NCBI RefSeq assembly: GCF_030817535.1
Contig: NZ_JAUSZL010000002.1
Coordinates: forward strand, 4,340,001 to 4,404,000
Direction of reading: 5' to 3'
Source of the DNA: Streptomyces sp. V3I8
GTDB lineage: Bacteria > Actinomycetota > Actinomycetes > Streptomycetales > Streptomycetaceae
Length of the DNA: 64,000 bases
Shown one piece after another: positions 19,642-27,785 of this stretch (position 1 is the stretch's first letter; each line of letters begins with the position of its first letter). The notes beneath the pieces are model-generated. The model ran no database searches and was not told where the DNA came from. It was given only the letters and a program-made list of their open reading frames with translations. Position numbers and translations under genes: made by a program.

Positions 19642-20445
19642 TCAGATACTGATAGAGAGCGAAAACGTCCCCAGCATGCCGCTGATCTCACTCTGCAGTC
19701 GCCGCGCCGCGGGGAGCAGCCGTTCGGCCTGGTGGGACGGCATGGAGATGGCCACCGCCACGGCCGTACCGCCCAGCGTGATCGGGATCGCGGCACAGAC
19801 CGTGCCCAGCGCGTACTCCTGATGTTCGATCACGGGCTGCATGCGACGCGTCGATTCGAGGCGGCGCAGCAGGGTGAGATCGTCACGCACCGTGTACGGC
19901 GTGATGGCCCGTACGGGGTAGCGGTCCAGGTGGTCCCTGCGCGCCTCGTCGTCGAGCTGGGACAGCAGGCACTGACCGATCGCGTGCGCGTGCCCCGTCT
20001 CGCGGAAGTCCGCCCACTCCTCGACCGCCGGATTGCCCGGGGCGTCGGCGACGTGCTGCACCTCGATCTCCCCGTCGCGGTAGGCCGCGCAGTACACCGG
20101 GGCACCGATCACATCCCGCCAGCTTCCCAGCGCGTCGGCGACCGTGCTGCGGCGTTTCTGCTCGGCGCCGCTGCCACCCAGGCGCTCGGCCGCCTCGCCG
20201 AGGAAGAACAGCCCCTTCTCGCGCCGCAGGTAGCCCTCGTGCGCCAGGGTGCGCAGCAGGTGGTACGCCGTGGGGAGGGCCAGGCCTGCCTCGCGGGCCA
20301 GTTGCTTGGCGGGCGCCCCGTGCTCGTGCCGCGCCACCGACTCCAGGAGACGCATCGCTCGCCGCACCGAGCCGATGAGCGTGGTGGGGTGAAGTTCGGA
20401 GGCGGAGGCACGCAGTCCTGCGGGCGCGGTGTCAACCGTGGCCAA
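19642..20445 (-). CDS. ssgR: IclR-family activator of ssgA
   Basis: 267 aa: an N-terminal winged helix-turn-helix (RRAMRLLESVARHEHGAPAKQLAREAGLALPTAYHLLRTL) and a C-terminal IclR effector domain. In Streptomyces the IclR protein next to ssgA is SsgR, which activates ssgA transcription at the onset of sporulation. The 129-bp gap to ssgA would hold its binding site; I cannot identify the operator by eye. The ligand is unknown. Confidence 0.92.
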   Translation of the reverse strand: MATVDTAPAGLRASASELHPTTLIGSVRRAMRLLESVARHEHGAPAKQLAREAGLALPTAYHLLRTLAHEGYLRREKGLFFLGEAAERLGGSGAEQKRRSTVADALGSWRDVIGAPVYCAAYRDGEIEVQHVADAPGNPAVEEWADFRETGHAHAIGQCLLSQLDDEARRDHLDRYPVRAITPYTVRDDLTLLRRLESTRRMQPVIEHQEYALGTVCAAIPITLGGTAVAVAISMPSHQAERLLPAARRLQSEISGMLGTFSLSISI

Positions 20446-20635
20446 GGGGTACTCCCGAAACGCGAGGGGGCCGCCCGTGCTGGAGTTTCACGAGAGGGTT
20501 CGGAACGCCGCCCACGAGGGTCACTCCCGTGTCGGGTTCCGGACCCTAACCGTCTGCCACCGATCCCTCACGCCATGCCTCGAAAACCCCCGTTCACCCC
20601 GGGGAACTGTCGTTCGCACCGCCGGCAACCGGTGC

Positions 20636-20848
20636 CTACCAGTCGCTCCGTGACGTGGAACTCGACATGAACTTCCGTACGACGTAGATCAGTCCGCCGA
20701 CCAGTGCCACGAACACCAGCAGCTTGAAGAGCAGGCCGATCACGAAGCCGACGACGCTCGCCAGCAACCCGCCGAACACGACCAGGGCGATGACCGGCAC
20801 CGCGACCCACTTAACCCACCACGGCATCCCCGCGAAGATCTCTCGCAT
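20636..20848 (-). CDS. DUF5326-family small membrane protein
   Basis: 70 aa from the ATG at 20848. Two closely spaced hydrophobic segments (WVKWVAVPVIALVVFGGLLA and VVGFVIGLLFKLLVFVALVGG) end in a short basic, Ser-rich tail (VRKFMSSSTSRSDW). The sequence matches the short DUF5326 proteins found in streptomycetes. Function unknown. Confidence 0.8.
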   Translation of the reverse strand: MREIFAGMPWWVKWVAVPVIALVVFGGLLASVVGFVIGLLFKLLVFVALVGGLIYVVRKFMSSSTSRSDW

Positions 20849-21020
20849 CGCCCTTGTCCCTCGTCTCTCTGCCCGTTGCCGGGTGCCGACCCGGCCCGTC
20901 CGCACTACGGACGGGTCTCGGATGTCCTGTTCCCGATGCTAGGCGCGGCAGGGTGCCGGCGGGGGCCCCGCACCCCTTGTCCTCCCCTGACCGTTCCCCT
21001 AGGGAACCCTGAGGCCGACG

Positions 21021-21338
21021 TCAGCTCTCGGGCGGAGAGAAGACCACAAGAACCCGCAGATCCTCGCTGATGTGGTGGAACTTGTGCGCCACCCCGGCGG
21101 GTACGTACACGACGCTGCCCCGCGCCACCTGGGTCGTCTCCATCCCGACCGTGATCGCGGCCCGCCCGCTGACGACGAAGTACACCTCGTCCTGGCGGTG
21201 GGGCTGCTGCGGGTCCTGCGTGCCCGCGTCCAGCGCGTACAGGCCGACCGACATGTTCTTCTCGCGCAGGAACTGGAGGTACGCGCCGTCGTTGGCGGCG
21301 CGCTCCGCCTCCAGTTCGTCCAGCCGAAATGCCTTCAT
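21021..21338 (-). CDS. Single-domain cupin protein
   Basis: 105 aa. The cupin motifs are visible: HRQDEVYFVVSG (metal ligands His and Glu) and the second motif around VPAGVAHKFHH. Such small cupins bind a metal and act as dioxygenases, isomerases or sensors; no substrate can be assigned. It is divergent from the holin-like gene. Confidence 0.85.
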   Translation of the reverse strand: MKAFRLDELEAERAANDGAYLQFLREKNMSVGLYALDAGTQDPQQPHRQDEVYFVVSGRAAITVGMETTQVARGSVVYVPAGVAHKFHHISEDLRVLVVFSPPES

Positions 21339-21397
21339 CGCCCTGTCCGCTCCTGCCCCGCTGCTCGTGTCCGATCTCTTCTGCCACGATCACACAC

Positions 21398-21787
21398 ATG
21401 AAGAATTTCGTAGTCAAGACGATCGCCAACGCGGGCGCCCTGGCCGTGGCGGTGTGGCTGCTCGACAAGATCACCCTGACCGGCGACAGCACGGGCAAGG
21501 AGATCGGCACCCTGCTGCTCGTCGCACTGCTCTTCGGACTGGTGAACGTCCTGGTCAAGCCCCTCGTGCAGGTCCTCACCTTTCCGCTGTTCATCCTCAC
21601 GCTCGGCCTGATCACACTCGTGGTCAACGCCCTGATGCTGCTGCTCACCTCATGGCTGGCGGACAAGCTCGACCTGAGTTTCCACGTCGACGGGTTCTGG
21701 ACCGCCGTCCTGGGCGGCCTGATCATCTCGATCGTCTCCTGGGCACTGAACGTCGTCCTTCCCGAGAAGGACCGAGCGGCCCGATGA
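21398..21787 (+). CDS. Phage-holin-4-like (Phage_holin_4_2) membrane protein
   Basis: 129 aa, with three or four hydrophobic helices (ALAVAVWLLDKI, LLLVALLFGLVNVLVKPL, LFILTLGLITLVVNALMLLL, VLGGLIISIVSWALNVVL). It belongs to the widespread bacterial family related to mycobacteriophage holins, most members of which are not phage proteins. Its stop overlaps the ATG of the phosphatase gene by four bases (ATGA), implying translational coupling. Confidence 0.85.
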   Translation: MKNFVVKTIANAGALAVAVWLLDKITLTGDSTGKEIGTLLLVALLFGLVNVLVKPLVQVLTFPLFILTLGLITLVVNALMLLLTSWLADKLDLSFHVDGFWTAVLGGLIISIVSWALNVVLPEKDRAAR

Positions 21788-22275
21788 CCTATCGCGTGTG
21801 CTTCGTGTGCACCGGAAACATCTGCCGCTCCCCGATGGCCGAGTCGGTCTTCCGCGCGCGGGTCGCCGAGGCGGGGCTCGGCACCTCGGTCGAGGTGGAC
21901 AGCGCGGGTACCGACGGCTGGCACGAGGGCGACGGCGCCGATCCGCGCACCGTCTCCGTCCTCGAGGCCAACGGCTACGACAGCGGCCACTCGGCCCGCC
22001 GGTTCCGGGCCGACTGGTTCGCCCGTCTCGACCTGGTGATAGCCCTCGACGCCGGCCATCTCAGGGCTCTGCGCCGCCTGGCACCCGGCCCGGCCGACGC
22101 CGGGAAGGTCCGGCTGCTGCGCTCGTACGACCCCGCCGCCGGCGACGATCTCGACGTACCGGATCCCTATTACGGGGGGATGGACGGTTTCGAGGAGTGT
22201 CTTGAGATGGTGGAGGGGGCGAGCGCGGGACTGCTCGCCGTCGTGCGCGAGCAAGTGGAGGAACAGGCAGCATGA
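21784..22275 (+). CDS. ptpA: Low-molecular-weight protein tyrosine phosphatase
   Basis: 163 aa. The P-loop CTGNICRS near the N-terminus (Cys9 nucleophile, Arg15) and the general acid Asp in VPDPYYGG (about 126) define a complete LMW-PTP. It corresponds by position and sequence type to PtpA, a phosphotyrosine phosphatase linked in Streptomyces to secondary metabolism. It overlaps both neighbours by four bases, so the three genes form a coupled operon. Confidence 0.92.
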   Translation: MTYRVCFVCTGNICRSPMAESVFRARVAEAGLGTSVEVDSAGTDGWHEGDGADPRTVSVLEANGYDSGHSARRFRADWFARLDLVIALDAGHLRALRRLAPGPADAGKVRLLRSYDPAAGDDLDVPDPYYGGMDGFEECLEMVEGASAGLLAVVREQVEEQAA

Positions 22276-23411
22276 CGAATTCTCAGCAGGGAGCGGGGGA
22301 CGGCACGCGTGCCGTGCGGGCGGGGCTGCCCGAGCCGGTCAAGCACGAGCCGACCCTCCCGGGCCCGGTCTTCGCGGCCCATTTCCACCTTCCGGGCGAC
22401 CCCACCGGCCCGTACACCTACGGGCGCGACGAGAACCCGACCTGGACCCATCTGGAACGTGCCATCGGTGAGCTGGAGGCTCCGGGGCACGACGGCGTCG
22501 AGACGCTCGTCTTCGCCTCCGGCATGGCCGCCGTCTCCGCCGTCCTCTTCTCCCAGCTGAGCGCGGGCGACACGGTCGTCCTGCCCGACGACGGCTACCA
22601 GGTCCTGCCGCTCGTACGAGGTCAGCTGGAGGCGTACGGGATCGAGGTGCGCACCGCGCCGACCGGCGGCGATGCCCAGCTCGAACTCCTCGACGGAGCG
22701 AAACTGCTGTGGATCGAGACCCCGTCGAACCCGGGGCTCGACGTGTGCGACGTGCGGCGGCTCGCCGAGGCGGCCCGCGCGCGCGGCTGCCTCGTCGCGG
22801 TCGACAACACCCTGGCGACCCCGCTCGGCCAGCGGCCGCTGGAACTGGGCGCCGACTTCTCCGTGGCCAGTGGCACCAAACAGCTCACCGGGCACGGCGA
22901 CGTCCTCCTGGGGTACGTCACGGGGAACGACGCCTCCGCGATGGCCTCCGTGCGGCGCTGGCGCAAGATTGTCGGGGCGATCCCGGGGCCCATGGAGGCG
23001 TGGCTCGCACACCGCTCGCTCGCCACGCTGCAGATGCGTGTGGACCGGCAGAACGCGAGCGCCCAGGTGGTCGCCGAGGCGCTGCGGGACTGGCCCGAGG
23101 AGCTCGGGGTCCGCTATCCCGGGCTGCCCGGCGATCCTTCGCACAAGATCGCCTCGCAGCAGATGAGGCGCTTCGGGTGCGTGGTGTCGTTCACACTGCC
23201 CACGCGCGCGCGTGCCGACCGCTTCCTCGACGCGCTGCGGCTGGTGGACGACGCGACCAGCTTCGGCGGCGTGCGGTCGACGGCCGAGCGGCGCGGCCGC
23301 TGGGGCGGCGACGCGGTCCCGGAGGGCTTCATCCGGTTCTCGGTCGGCGCCGAGGACCCGGAGGACCTCCTGGCGGACGTCCGGCAGGCCCTCGAGGCAT
23401 CTGCGCGGTGA
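22272..23411 (+). CDS. Cystathionine gamma-lyase/synthase family PLP enzyme
   Basis: 379 aa, a Cys/Met-metabolism PLP enzyme. It has the ETLVFASGMAAVSAVL segment that binds the PLP phosphate, WIETPSNPG, DNTLATPLGQRPLELGAD and the PLP Lys near residue 203 in VASGTKQLTGHGD. It likely breaks or forms cystathionine in transsulfuration; members of the family are often annotated as cystathionine gamma-lyase without proof. Translationally coupled to ptpA through an ATGA overlap. Confidence 0.9.
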   Translation: MTNSQQGAGDGTRAVRAGLPEPVKHEPTLPGPVFAAHFHLPGDPTGPYTYGRDENPTWTHLERAIGELEAPGHDGVETLVFASGMAAVSAVLFSQLSAGDTVVLPDDGYQVLPLVRGQLEAYGIEVRTAPTGGDAQLELLDGAKLLWIETPSNPGLDVCDVRRLAEAARARGCLVAVDNTLATPLGQRPLELGADFSVASGTKQLTGHGDVLLGYVTGNDASAMASVRRWRKIVGAIPGPMEAWLAHRSLATLQMRVDRQNASAQVVAEALRDWPEELGVRYPGLPGDPSHKIASQQMRRFGCVVSFTLPTRARADRFLDALRLVDDATSFGGVRSTAERRGRWGGDAVPEGFIRFSVGAEDPEDLLADVRQALEASAR

Positions 23412-23570
23412 GCCTCCACTGACGGCCGGGCCGGTGGCGGGCCTGCGCGGGACGGACGGTCCGAGCCTCCCCCCTCGTGGCTCGGGCCGTCCCGGTTCTG
23501 CGCGCGAAGAACCGCGTGCACAAGGCTAGTTGACTCTGTGTCAGTGTCCAATCACGGTAGCGACAGGGGC

Positions 23571-23587
23571 CTATCGACATATTTATA
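23571..23587. promoter_or_regulatory. Candidate LysR box upstream of the LysR gene
   Basis: CTAT and ATAG flank an AT-rich centre, fitting the T-N11-A pattern of LysR operators, 41 bp before the LysR start. A TTGACT hexamer (23529-23534) lies further upstream. This is pattern matching only. Confidence 0.3.
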
Positions 23588-23627
23588 GTGGGTGACTTCC
23601 GAAGGAGCCGGCCGAGGAAGGGACGCC

Positions 23628-24530
23628 ATGGATCTGGCCCTGCTGCGGACCTTCGTGACCGTGCACCGGGCCGGCTCCTTCACCCGCGCCGCCGCCCTGC
23701 TGGGCCTCTCCCAGCCGGCCGTCACCTCGCAGATCCGTACGCTCGAACGGCAACTGGGCCGCCCCCTGTTCCTGCGGCAGGCCCGCGGGGTGACCCCCAC
23801 GACCATCGGCGACGAACTCGCACACAAGGCCGCCCCGCACCTCGACGCCCTCGTGGAGATCACCGAGACCGGCCTCGACGCCGACTCCTCCCTCCGCACC
23901 CTCCATCTCGCCGGACCGCCGGAGTTCACCGCCGAACGGGCACTGCCCGCACTGACCAGGGCCATCGACGACGGCCACGGCTTCGCGCTGCGGGCCTCCT
24001 TCGGCAACGCGGAGGAAACGCTGGAAGGGCTGGCTGCCGGGCATCACGATCTGGCCATCGGCACGGCTCGCCCACGGGGCCCCCTGCTCACCGCGACTCC
24101 GCTCTGCGACGAGGAACACGTGCTGGTCGCCGCCCCGAGCTGGCTCACCCGCATCGACTGCGGCACGTTGTGCCGCATGGGCGCACCCGCGCTGGAGAAC
24201 CTGCCCGTGGTGGAGGTGCACGAGTCGCTGCCGTTCATCTCCCGCTACTGGGCTTCCGTCTTCGACTCCCTGCCCGCCGCGTCGGGCACCGTCATCGTTC
24301 CCGACCTGCGCGCCGTGCTCGCCTGCGCCACCACCGGCGCGGGACTCGCGGTACTGCCGCGCTACCTGTGCGGACCGGCTCTGGAGCGCGGCGACATCGT
24401 CGCGCTGACCGAACCCGCGGTGCCTCCGCTGCGTACCTACTTTCTCGTCGTACGCACCGGAACACTCGCCATGCCCCACATCGCACGGGCGCACGAGTGG
24501 CTGATACGCGCGGCCGCCGACTGGTCGTGA
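23628..24530 (+). CDS. LysR-family transcriptional regulator
   Basis: 300 aa. The N-terminal winged helix (LLRTFVTVHRAGSFTRAAALLGLSQPAVTSQIRTLERQLG) is textbook LysR, followed by the substrate-binding domain. The ATG at 23628 is preferred over the one 12 codons earlier because GAGGAAGGG precedes it and the family N-terminus begins at MDLALLR. The target may be its own promoter or the upstream PLP-lyase operon; no effector can be read. Confidence 0.9.
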   Translation: MDLALLRTFVTVHRAGSFTRAAALLGLSQPAVTSQIRTLERQLGRPLFLRQARGVTPTTIGDELAHKAAPHLDALVEITETGLDADSSLRTLHLAGPPEFTAERALPALTRAIDDGHGFALRASFGNAEETLEGLAAGHHDLAIGTARPRGPLLTATPLCDEEHVLVAAPSWLTRIDCGTLCRMGAPALENLPVVEVHESLPFISRYWASVFDSLPAASGTVIVPDLRAVLACATTGAGLAVLPRYLCGPALERGDIVALTEPAVPPLRTYFLVVRTGTLAMPHIARAHEWLIRAAADWS

Positions 24531-24560
24531 GGAAGTTGCCCCACCTCGACGACGCGGCGA

Positions 24561-24576
24561 TGTTTCACGTGGAACC
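24561..24576. other. parS: Degenerate parS-like site
   Basis: TGTTTCACGTGGAACC has the perfect left half and two mismatches in the right half. It lies between the LysR gene and the Nudix gene. ParB affinity would be reduced, if it binds at all. Confidence 0.45.
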
Positions 24577-24596
24577 AACCGGGCCACATTCCTCCC

Positions 24597-25079
24597 ATGA
24601 CCGACCGACCCGTGGTCAAGCGCACTGCCCGGGCTGTACTGCTGGACGGCGACGACCTGATCCTGATCAAGCGGACCAAGCCCGGAGTCGATCCCTACTG
24701 GCTGACACCGGGCGGTGGGGTCGAACCGGAGGACGCCACCGTCGTCGAAGCGCTGCACCGTGAGGTGGACGAGGAGCTCGGCGCCAAGATCGCCGATGTC
24801 GTGCCCTGCTTCGTCGACACCGTCGAGCACATCGGCGAGGACAGCGATTCGACCGGTGTGAAGGTGCAGCACTTCTTCGTCTGCCGCCTGGAATCCATGG
24901 ATCCCTCGCTGCGCCATGGCCCCGAGATCGAGGAACCCATCGGCGAGTACGAGATCGTACGGATCCCCTTCACCCGGGTGGGCATCGCCTCCGTCCATCT
25001 CGTACCGCTCTCGCTGCGGCACTACCTCGACGGGAACATCGAGGGCCTGCGGGCGATGCACGCGCCCGACCTCGGCTGA
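24597..25079 (+). CDS. Nudix hydrolase
   Basis: 160 aa. The Nudix box is complete: G-x5-E-x7-REVDEELG, around residues 38-60. The protein hydrolyses a nucleoside diphosphate linked to another group; the substrate is not evident. The ATG lies 21 bp after the degenerate parS-like sequence. Confidence 0.9.
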   Translation: MTDRPVVKRTARAVLLDGDDLILIKRTKPGVDPYWLTPGGGVEPEDATVVEALHREVDEELGAKIADVVPCFVDTVEHIGEDSDSTGVKVQHFFVCRLESMDPSLRHGPEIEEPIGEYEIVRIPFTRVGIASVHLVPLSLRHYLDGNIEGLRAMHAPDLG

Positions 25080-25188
25080 CCGCTCGCCACCGCGGGCCGC
25101 AGGCCGGGGGACGGCTCGCGGCCCGGGGGCACCTGCCGCGCTTCTCGTACCGCGGTCTCCGGTCTCGTACCGCGGTCTCCGGACGGAG

Positions 25189-26712
25189 TCAGTCCCGTAT
25201 CGCGACGAGATCCTCCACCGCGTCGTGCCGGATCCGGTCCGAGGGGACACCGATGTCCCTAAGGGCGTCCACACCGTTGCGGATCATGCCGGGCGGGCCC
25301 GACAGATAGGCGTCGTACTCGTTCCACGGACCGGACTCGCGTACCGCGTCGGGAAGCTGCAGATGCGCCTTCTGGTCGACGATCGGGCGCACCGCGAGCC
25401 AGGAATGGCTCTGCTGGAGCCGGAGCATGGTGTCGATGTCGTACAGGTCGTGATCGGTGCGGGCTCCGTAGAAGACCTCGACCGGGCGCCGGTGGCCGTG
25501 CTCGGCGACGTCCTCGACCAGCGCCTTGATCGGGGCGATGCCGGTGCCGCCGCCCAGACAGAGCAGACCGCTGTCGGTGGTGTGGTCGACGGTCATCGAG
25601 CCGGCGGGCGGGCCGAGCCTGATGATGTCGCCGGGGCGGGCCCGGTGCACCAAGGCGCTGGAGACCCAGCCCGCCGGAACCGCCTTCACGTGGAACGACA
25701 GGAGTCCGTCGGACCGGGGCGCCGAGGCGAACGAGTAGTGCCGCCACACACGGGGCCACCAAGGGGTCTCCAGGCTCGTGTACTGCCCGGCGAGGAAGGG
25801 GTACGGCTGATCGGTGCGGACCGTGACGACGGCGACGTCCGGGGTCCGCAGGTCGTGCGAGACCACCTCGGCGTACCACCAGGCCGGGGCACGCAGCTCG
25901 TCCGCGGCCGCAGCGTCGATCATGATCTGGGAGATCGTCGTGTACGCCCTGACCCAGGCCGCCTCCGCCTCCCGGTCCCAGACGGTGCCGGCGAACCTGC
26001 TCAGCGCGCCGAGCAGGCACTCCCCGACGGCCGGGTAGTGCTCGGGGCGAGTTCCGTACTTGCGGTGGCCGCGTCCGAGGTTCTGCAGGTACGCGACCAG
26101 GATCTCGGTGTTGTCGATGTGCTCGGCCGCCGTCAGCAGGGCTTTCAGTAGCCGGTCCCGCTGGGCGTCCATCGCGGCGGGGAACAGCGGCCGCAGGTCC
26201 GGGTGGCGCACGAAGAGCAACGCGTAGAAGTACGAGGTGACCTTGTCGGCGACGGGCGCCACCTCGTCCATGGTGCGGCGGATCAGGACGGCGTCGGGGG
26301 AGGCGGGCCGGGCCGGGGCGGTGTCCGGGGCGGGAGCGGAGACGGTGTCCGAGGCGGCGGAGTCGACGGCCGCACGATCAGCGTCGGAGCGGTCGGTACC
26401 GGAGTGGCCGGCGTCTGAACGCTCGGGATCGGACCGGTCGGGGCCGGAGCGGTCGGGGCCGGAGCGGTCGGAATCGGGGCGGTCGGTGTCCGCTCCGGGC
26501 TCCGTATGCGGGGGTATTCGCCGCCGCGTCGGGCTGTTGTCTCCCTTCGCGGGCCGTCCCACGGGGCGCAGCCCGGCCAGACGCCGCCCCTCGGTCGCCT
26601 CCTGCCCGCCGCCCGCGGGCGGATCCGGCGGTGTGTGCGGCGTGAACCAGCCGCCTCCGCCGCCACCCCCAGAAGTGCCGTTGTCGGCCGACGTGGTGGT
26701 CGGAGCGTCCAT
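25189..26712 (-). CDS. Flavohemoprotein-like protein with long disordered N-terminus
   Basis: 507 aa from the ATG at 26712. The first ~135 residues are low-complexity (poly-Gly, Pro-rich, then a DRSGPDRSDPERS-type Asp-Arg-Ser repeat). A globin domain follows (from PDAVLIRRTMDEVAPV), with a proximal haem His in NLGRGHRKYGTRPEHYP (near 216), then a ferredoxin-reductase unit with the FAD motif RHYSFAS (near 324) and the NAD(P)H motif GGGTGIAP (near 390). Flavohemoproteins convert NO to nitrate; some actinobacterial relatives have other substrates. The unusual tail, absent from Hmp, suggests a localisation or regulatory role. Starts at 26733 and further upstream are open. Confidence 0.85.
   Translation of the reverse strand: MDAPTTTSADNGTSGGGGGGGWFTPHTPPDPPAGGGQEATEGRRLAGLRPVGRPAKGDNSPTRRRIPPHTEPGADTDRPDSDRSGPDRSGPDRSDPERSDAGHSGTDRSDADRAAVDSAASDTVSAPAPDTAPARPASPDAVLIRRTMDEVAPVADKVTSYFYALLFVRHPDLRPLFPAAMDAQRDRLLKALLTAAEHIDNTEILVAYLQNLGRGHRKYGTRPEHYPAVGECLLGALSRFAGTVWDREAEAAWVRAYTTISQIMIDAAAADELRAPAWWYAEVVSHDLRTPDVAVVTVRTDQPYPFLAGQYTSLETPWWPRVWRHYSFASAPRSDGLLSFHVKAVPAGWVSSALVHRARPGDIIRLGPPAGSMTVDHTTDSGLLCLGGGTGIAPIKALVEDVAEHGHRRPVEVFYGARTDHDLYDIDTMLRLQQSHSWLAVRPIVDQKAHLQLPDAVRESGPWNEYDAYLSGPPGMIRNGVDALRDIGVPSDRIRHDAVEDLVAIRD
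26400..26490. repeat. 15-bp degenerate repeats in the flavohemoprotein tail
   Basis: Units of the type CGGTCGGGGCCGGAG recur here and encode the Asp-Arg-Ser-Gly/Pro repeats. The region should vary in length between strains. Confidence 0.6.
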
Positions 26713-27079
26713 GCTGTGCCTCGCCTCGAACATCTTTCGGTCGGTCTGCGCACCTCCTCGATCGGAAGATGCCTGCCTTCCCCCGCGGACTGCTTGCTTC
26801 GCCCCGCTCCGTCCCGTCGGCCGATTCGGCCACATTGAATCGCGTATCACGCGCCCTGCGGACAAGTGAGCCGAGAATGTGACATTGGCCGCACCACTGC
26901 CATCGCAGCTTTCCACTCGGCTCGACGCCCCGGTCACGTAACCGCGAACGCGGGTCTTCGATCTCCCTGTCCCCTTACGCTGCATTGCTCTGTGCGTACC
27001 CCGGCGGAATGTGCGGACACCCCGTCAAAGACGAACCGGAGTCGACCATACCGGCCGCTGTCATGCGCACAAGTCCAAG

Positions 27080-27150
27080 ATTCCTTACGTCAGGAATTGG
27101 GTGGGGACTTCCCGTCGGTTCTCTCAATTGCCGGACGGCACACGGCAATT
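27080..27150. promoter_or_regulatory. Two inverted repeats in a gene-free gap
   Basis: The 522-bp gap between the flavohemoprotein start and the next gene contains two dyads: ATTCCT-N6-AGGAAT (27080-27097) and AATTGCCG-N9-CGGCAATT (27126-27150). They are AT-richer than the surroundings and may be operators for either divergent gene. No known consensus is matched. Confidence 0.35.
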
Positions 27151-27234
27151 CGACGCGGGCTCGTCATGTACGCCGAGGCCAGTACGCACGGTTACTCCCG
27201 CTGTCGGACGCCTCCGGCGCTCGCACCCGGCACG

Positions 27235-27780
27235 GTGTTTCACGTGAAACTAAGCCGCCCCGCACGCCGGGCCAACCTCGTCGTCCATGTAGCCGCGTCC
27301 GCGTGCTGGCTCGGGCTCACGCTCGGGCTGCTCGCGCTGGGTGTCGCCGCGACCACCACCGGGTCCGCGGCGACCGTGGAAGCCTCTGTCCGCGCCATGA
27401 AGATGTTCACCGACTGGCTCCTGCTCCCCCTCGCGTTCCTCACGCTCCTGAGCGGCCTGGTGCTGTCTCTGGGCACGCACTGGGGGCTGGCCAGGCACCG
27501 GTGGGTCCACACCAAGTTCTGGCTGACCCTGGTGACGGTCACGGCCACCGTCCTCGCCCTGCGTCCCGGGGTCGGCTCGGCGGTGGCCGCCGTGTCCGCG
27601 GACGGGGTCCTGCCCGATTCCGGTGACGTCCTGTTCGGGCCGATCGTCTCCCTGACCGCGTACCTCTTCATGACGGTGATCTCGATCCTCAAGCCCTGGG
27701 GGCTGACCCGACGCGGGCAAAGGATCCGTACGACCCTCCGCAAACGGGTGGACGCCGGAGCCGCCGGTCGGACAGCCTGA
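27235..27780 (+). CDS. DUF2269-like integral membrane protein whose start lies in a parS site
   Basis: 181 aa, four predicted membrane helices (VVHVAASACWLGLTLGLLAL, MFTDWLLLPLAFLTLLSGLVL, FWLTLVTVTATVLAL, FGPIVSLTAYLFMTVISIL). No active-site motif. The start is ambiguous: GTG TTT CAC GTG AAA is exactly a parS sequence, and either GTG could initiate. No Shine-Dalgarno precedes either, so translation may be leaderless, or may begin upstream at the ATG at 27168. The following GNAT gene starts 6 bp after the stop, so they are probably co-transcribed. Confidence 0.75.
   Translation: MFHVKLSRPARRANLVVHVAASACWLGLTLGLLALGVAATTTGSAATVEASVRAMKMFTDWLLLPLAFLTLLSGLVLSLGTHWGLARHRWVHTKFWLTLVTVTATVLALRPGVGSAVAAVSADGVLPDSGDVLFGPIVSLTAYLFMTVISILKPWGLTRRGQRIRTTLRKRVDAGAAGRTA
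27236..27251. other. parS: parS site 5 (one mismatch), at a translation start
   Basis: TGTTTCACGTGAAACT matches the consensus except the last base. It overlaps the start codon of the membrane protein gene. Confidence 0.85.
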
Positions 27781-27785
27781 CCTGC

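Noticed and set aside
21398..21787. Holin-like gene as a sign of a prophage
   Set aside because: No phage structural or lysis genes adjoin, and this holin-type family is common in chromosomes.
25685..25700. TTCACGTGGAAC inside the flavohemoprotein gene as a parS site
   Set aside because: Four or more mismatches to the consensus and no palindrome beyond the CACGTG centre.
26866..27234. N-terminal extension of the DUF2269-like gene
   Set aside because: The translated region has no family-like sequence and no ribosome site, so the start is placed in or near parS. The ATG at 27168 stays possible.
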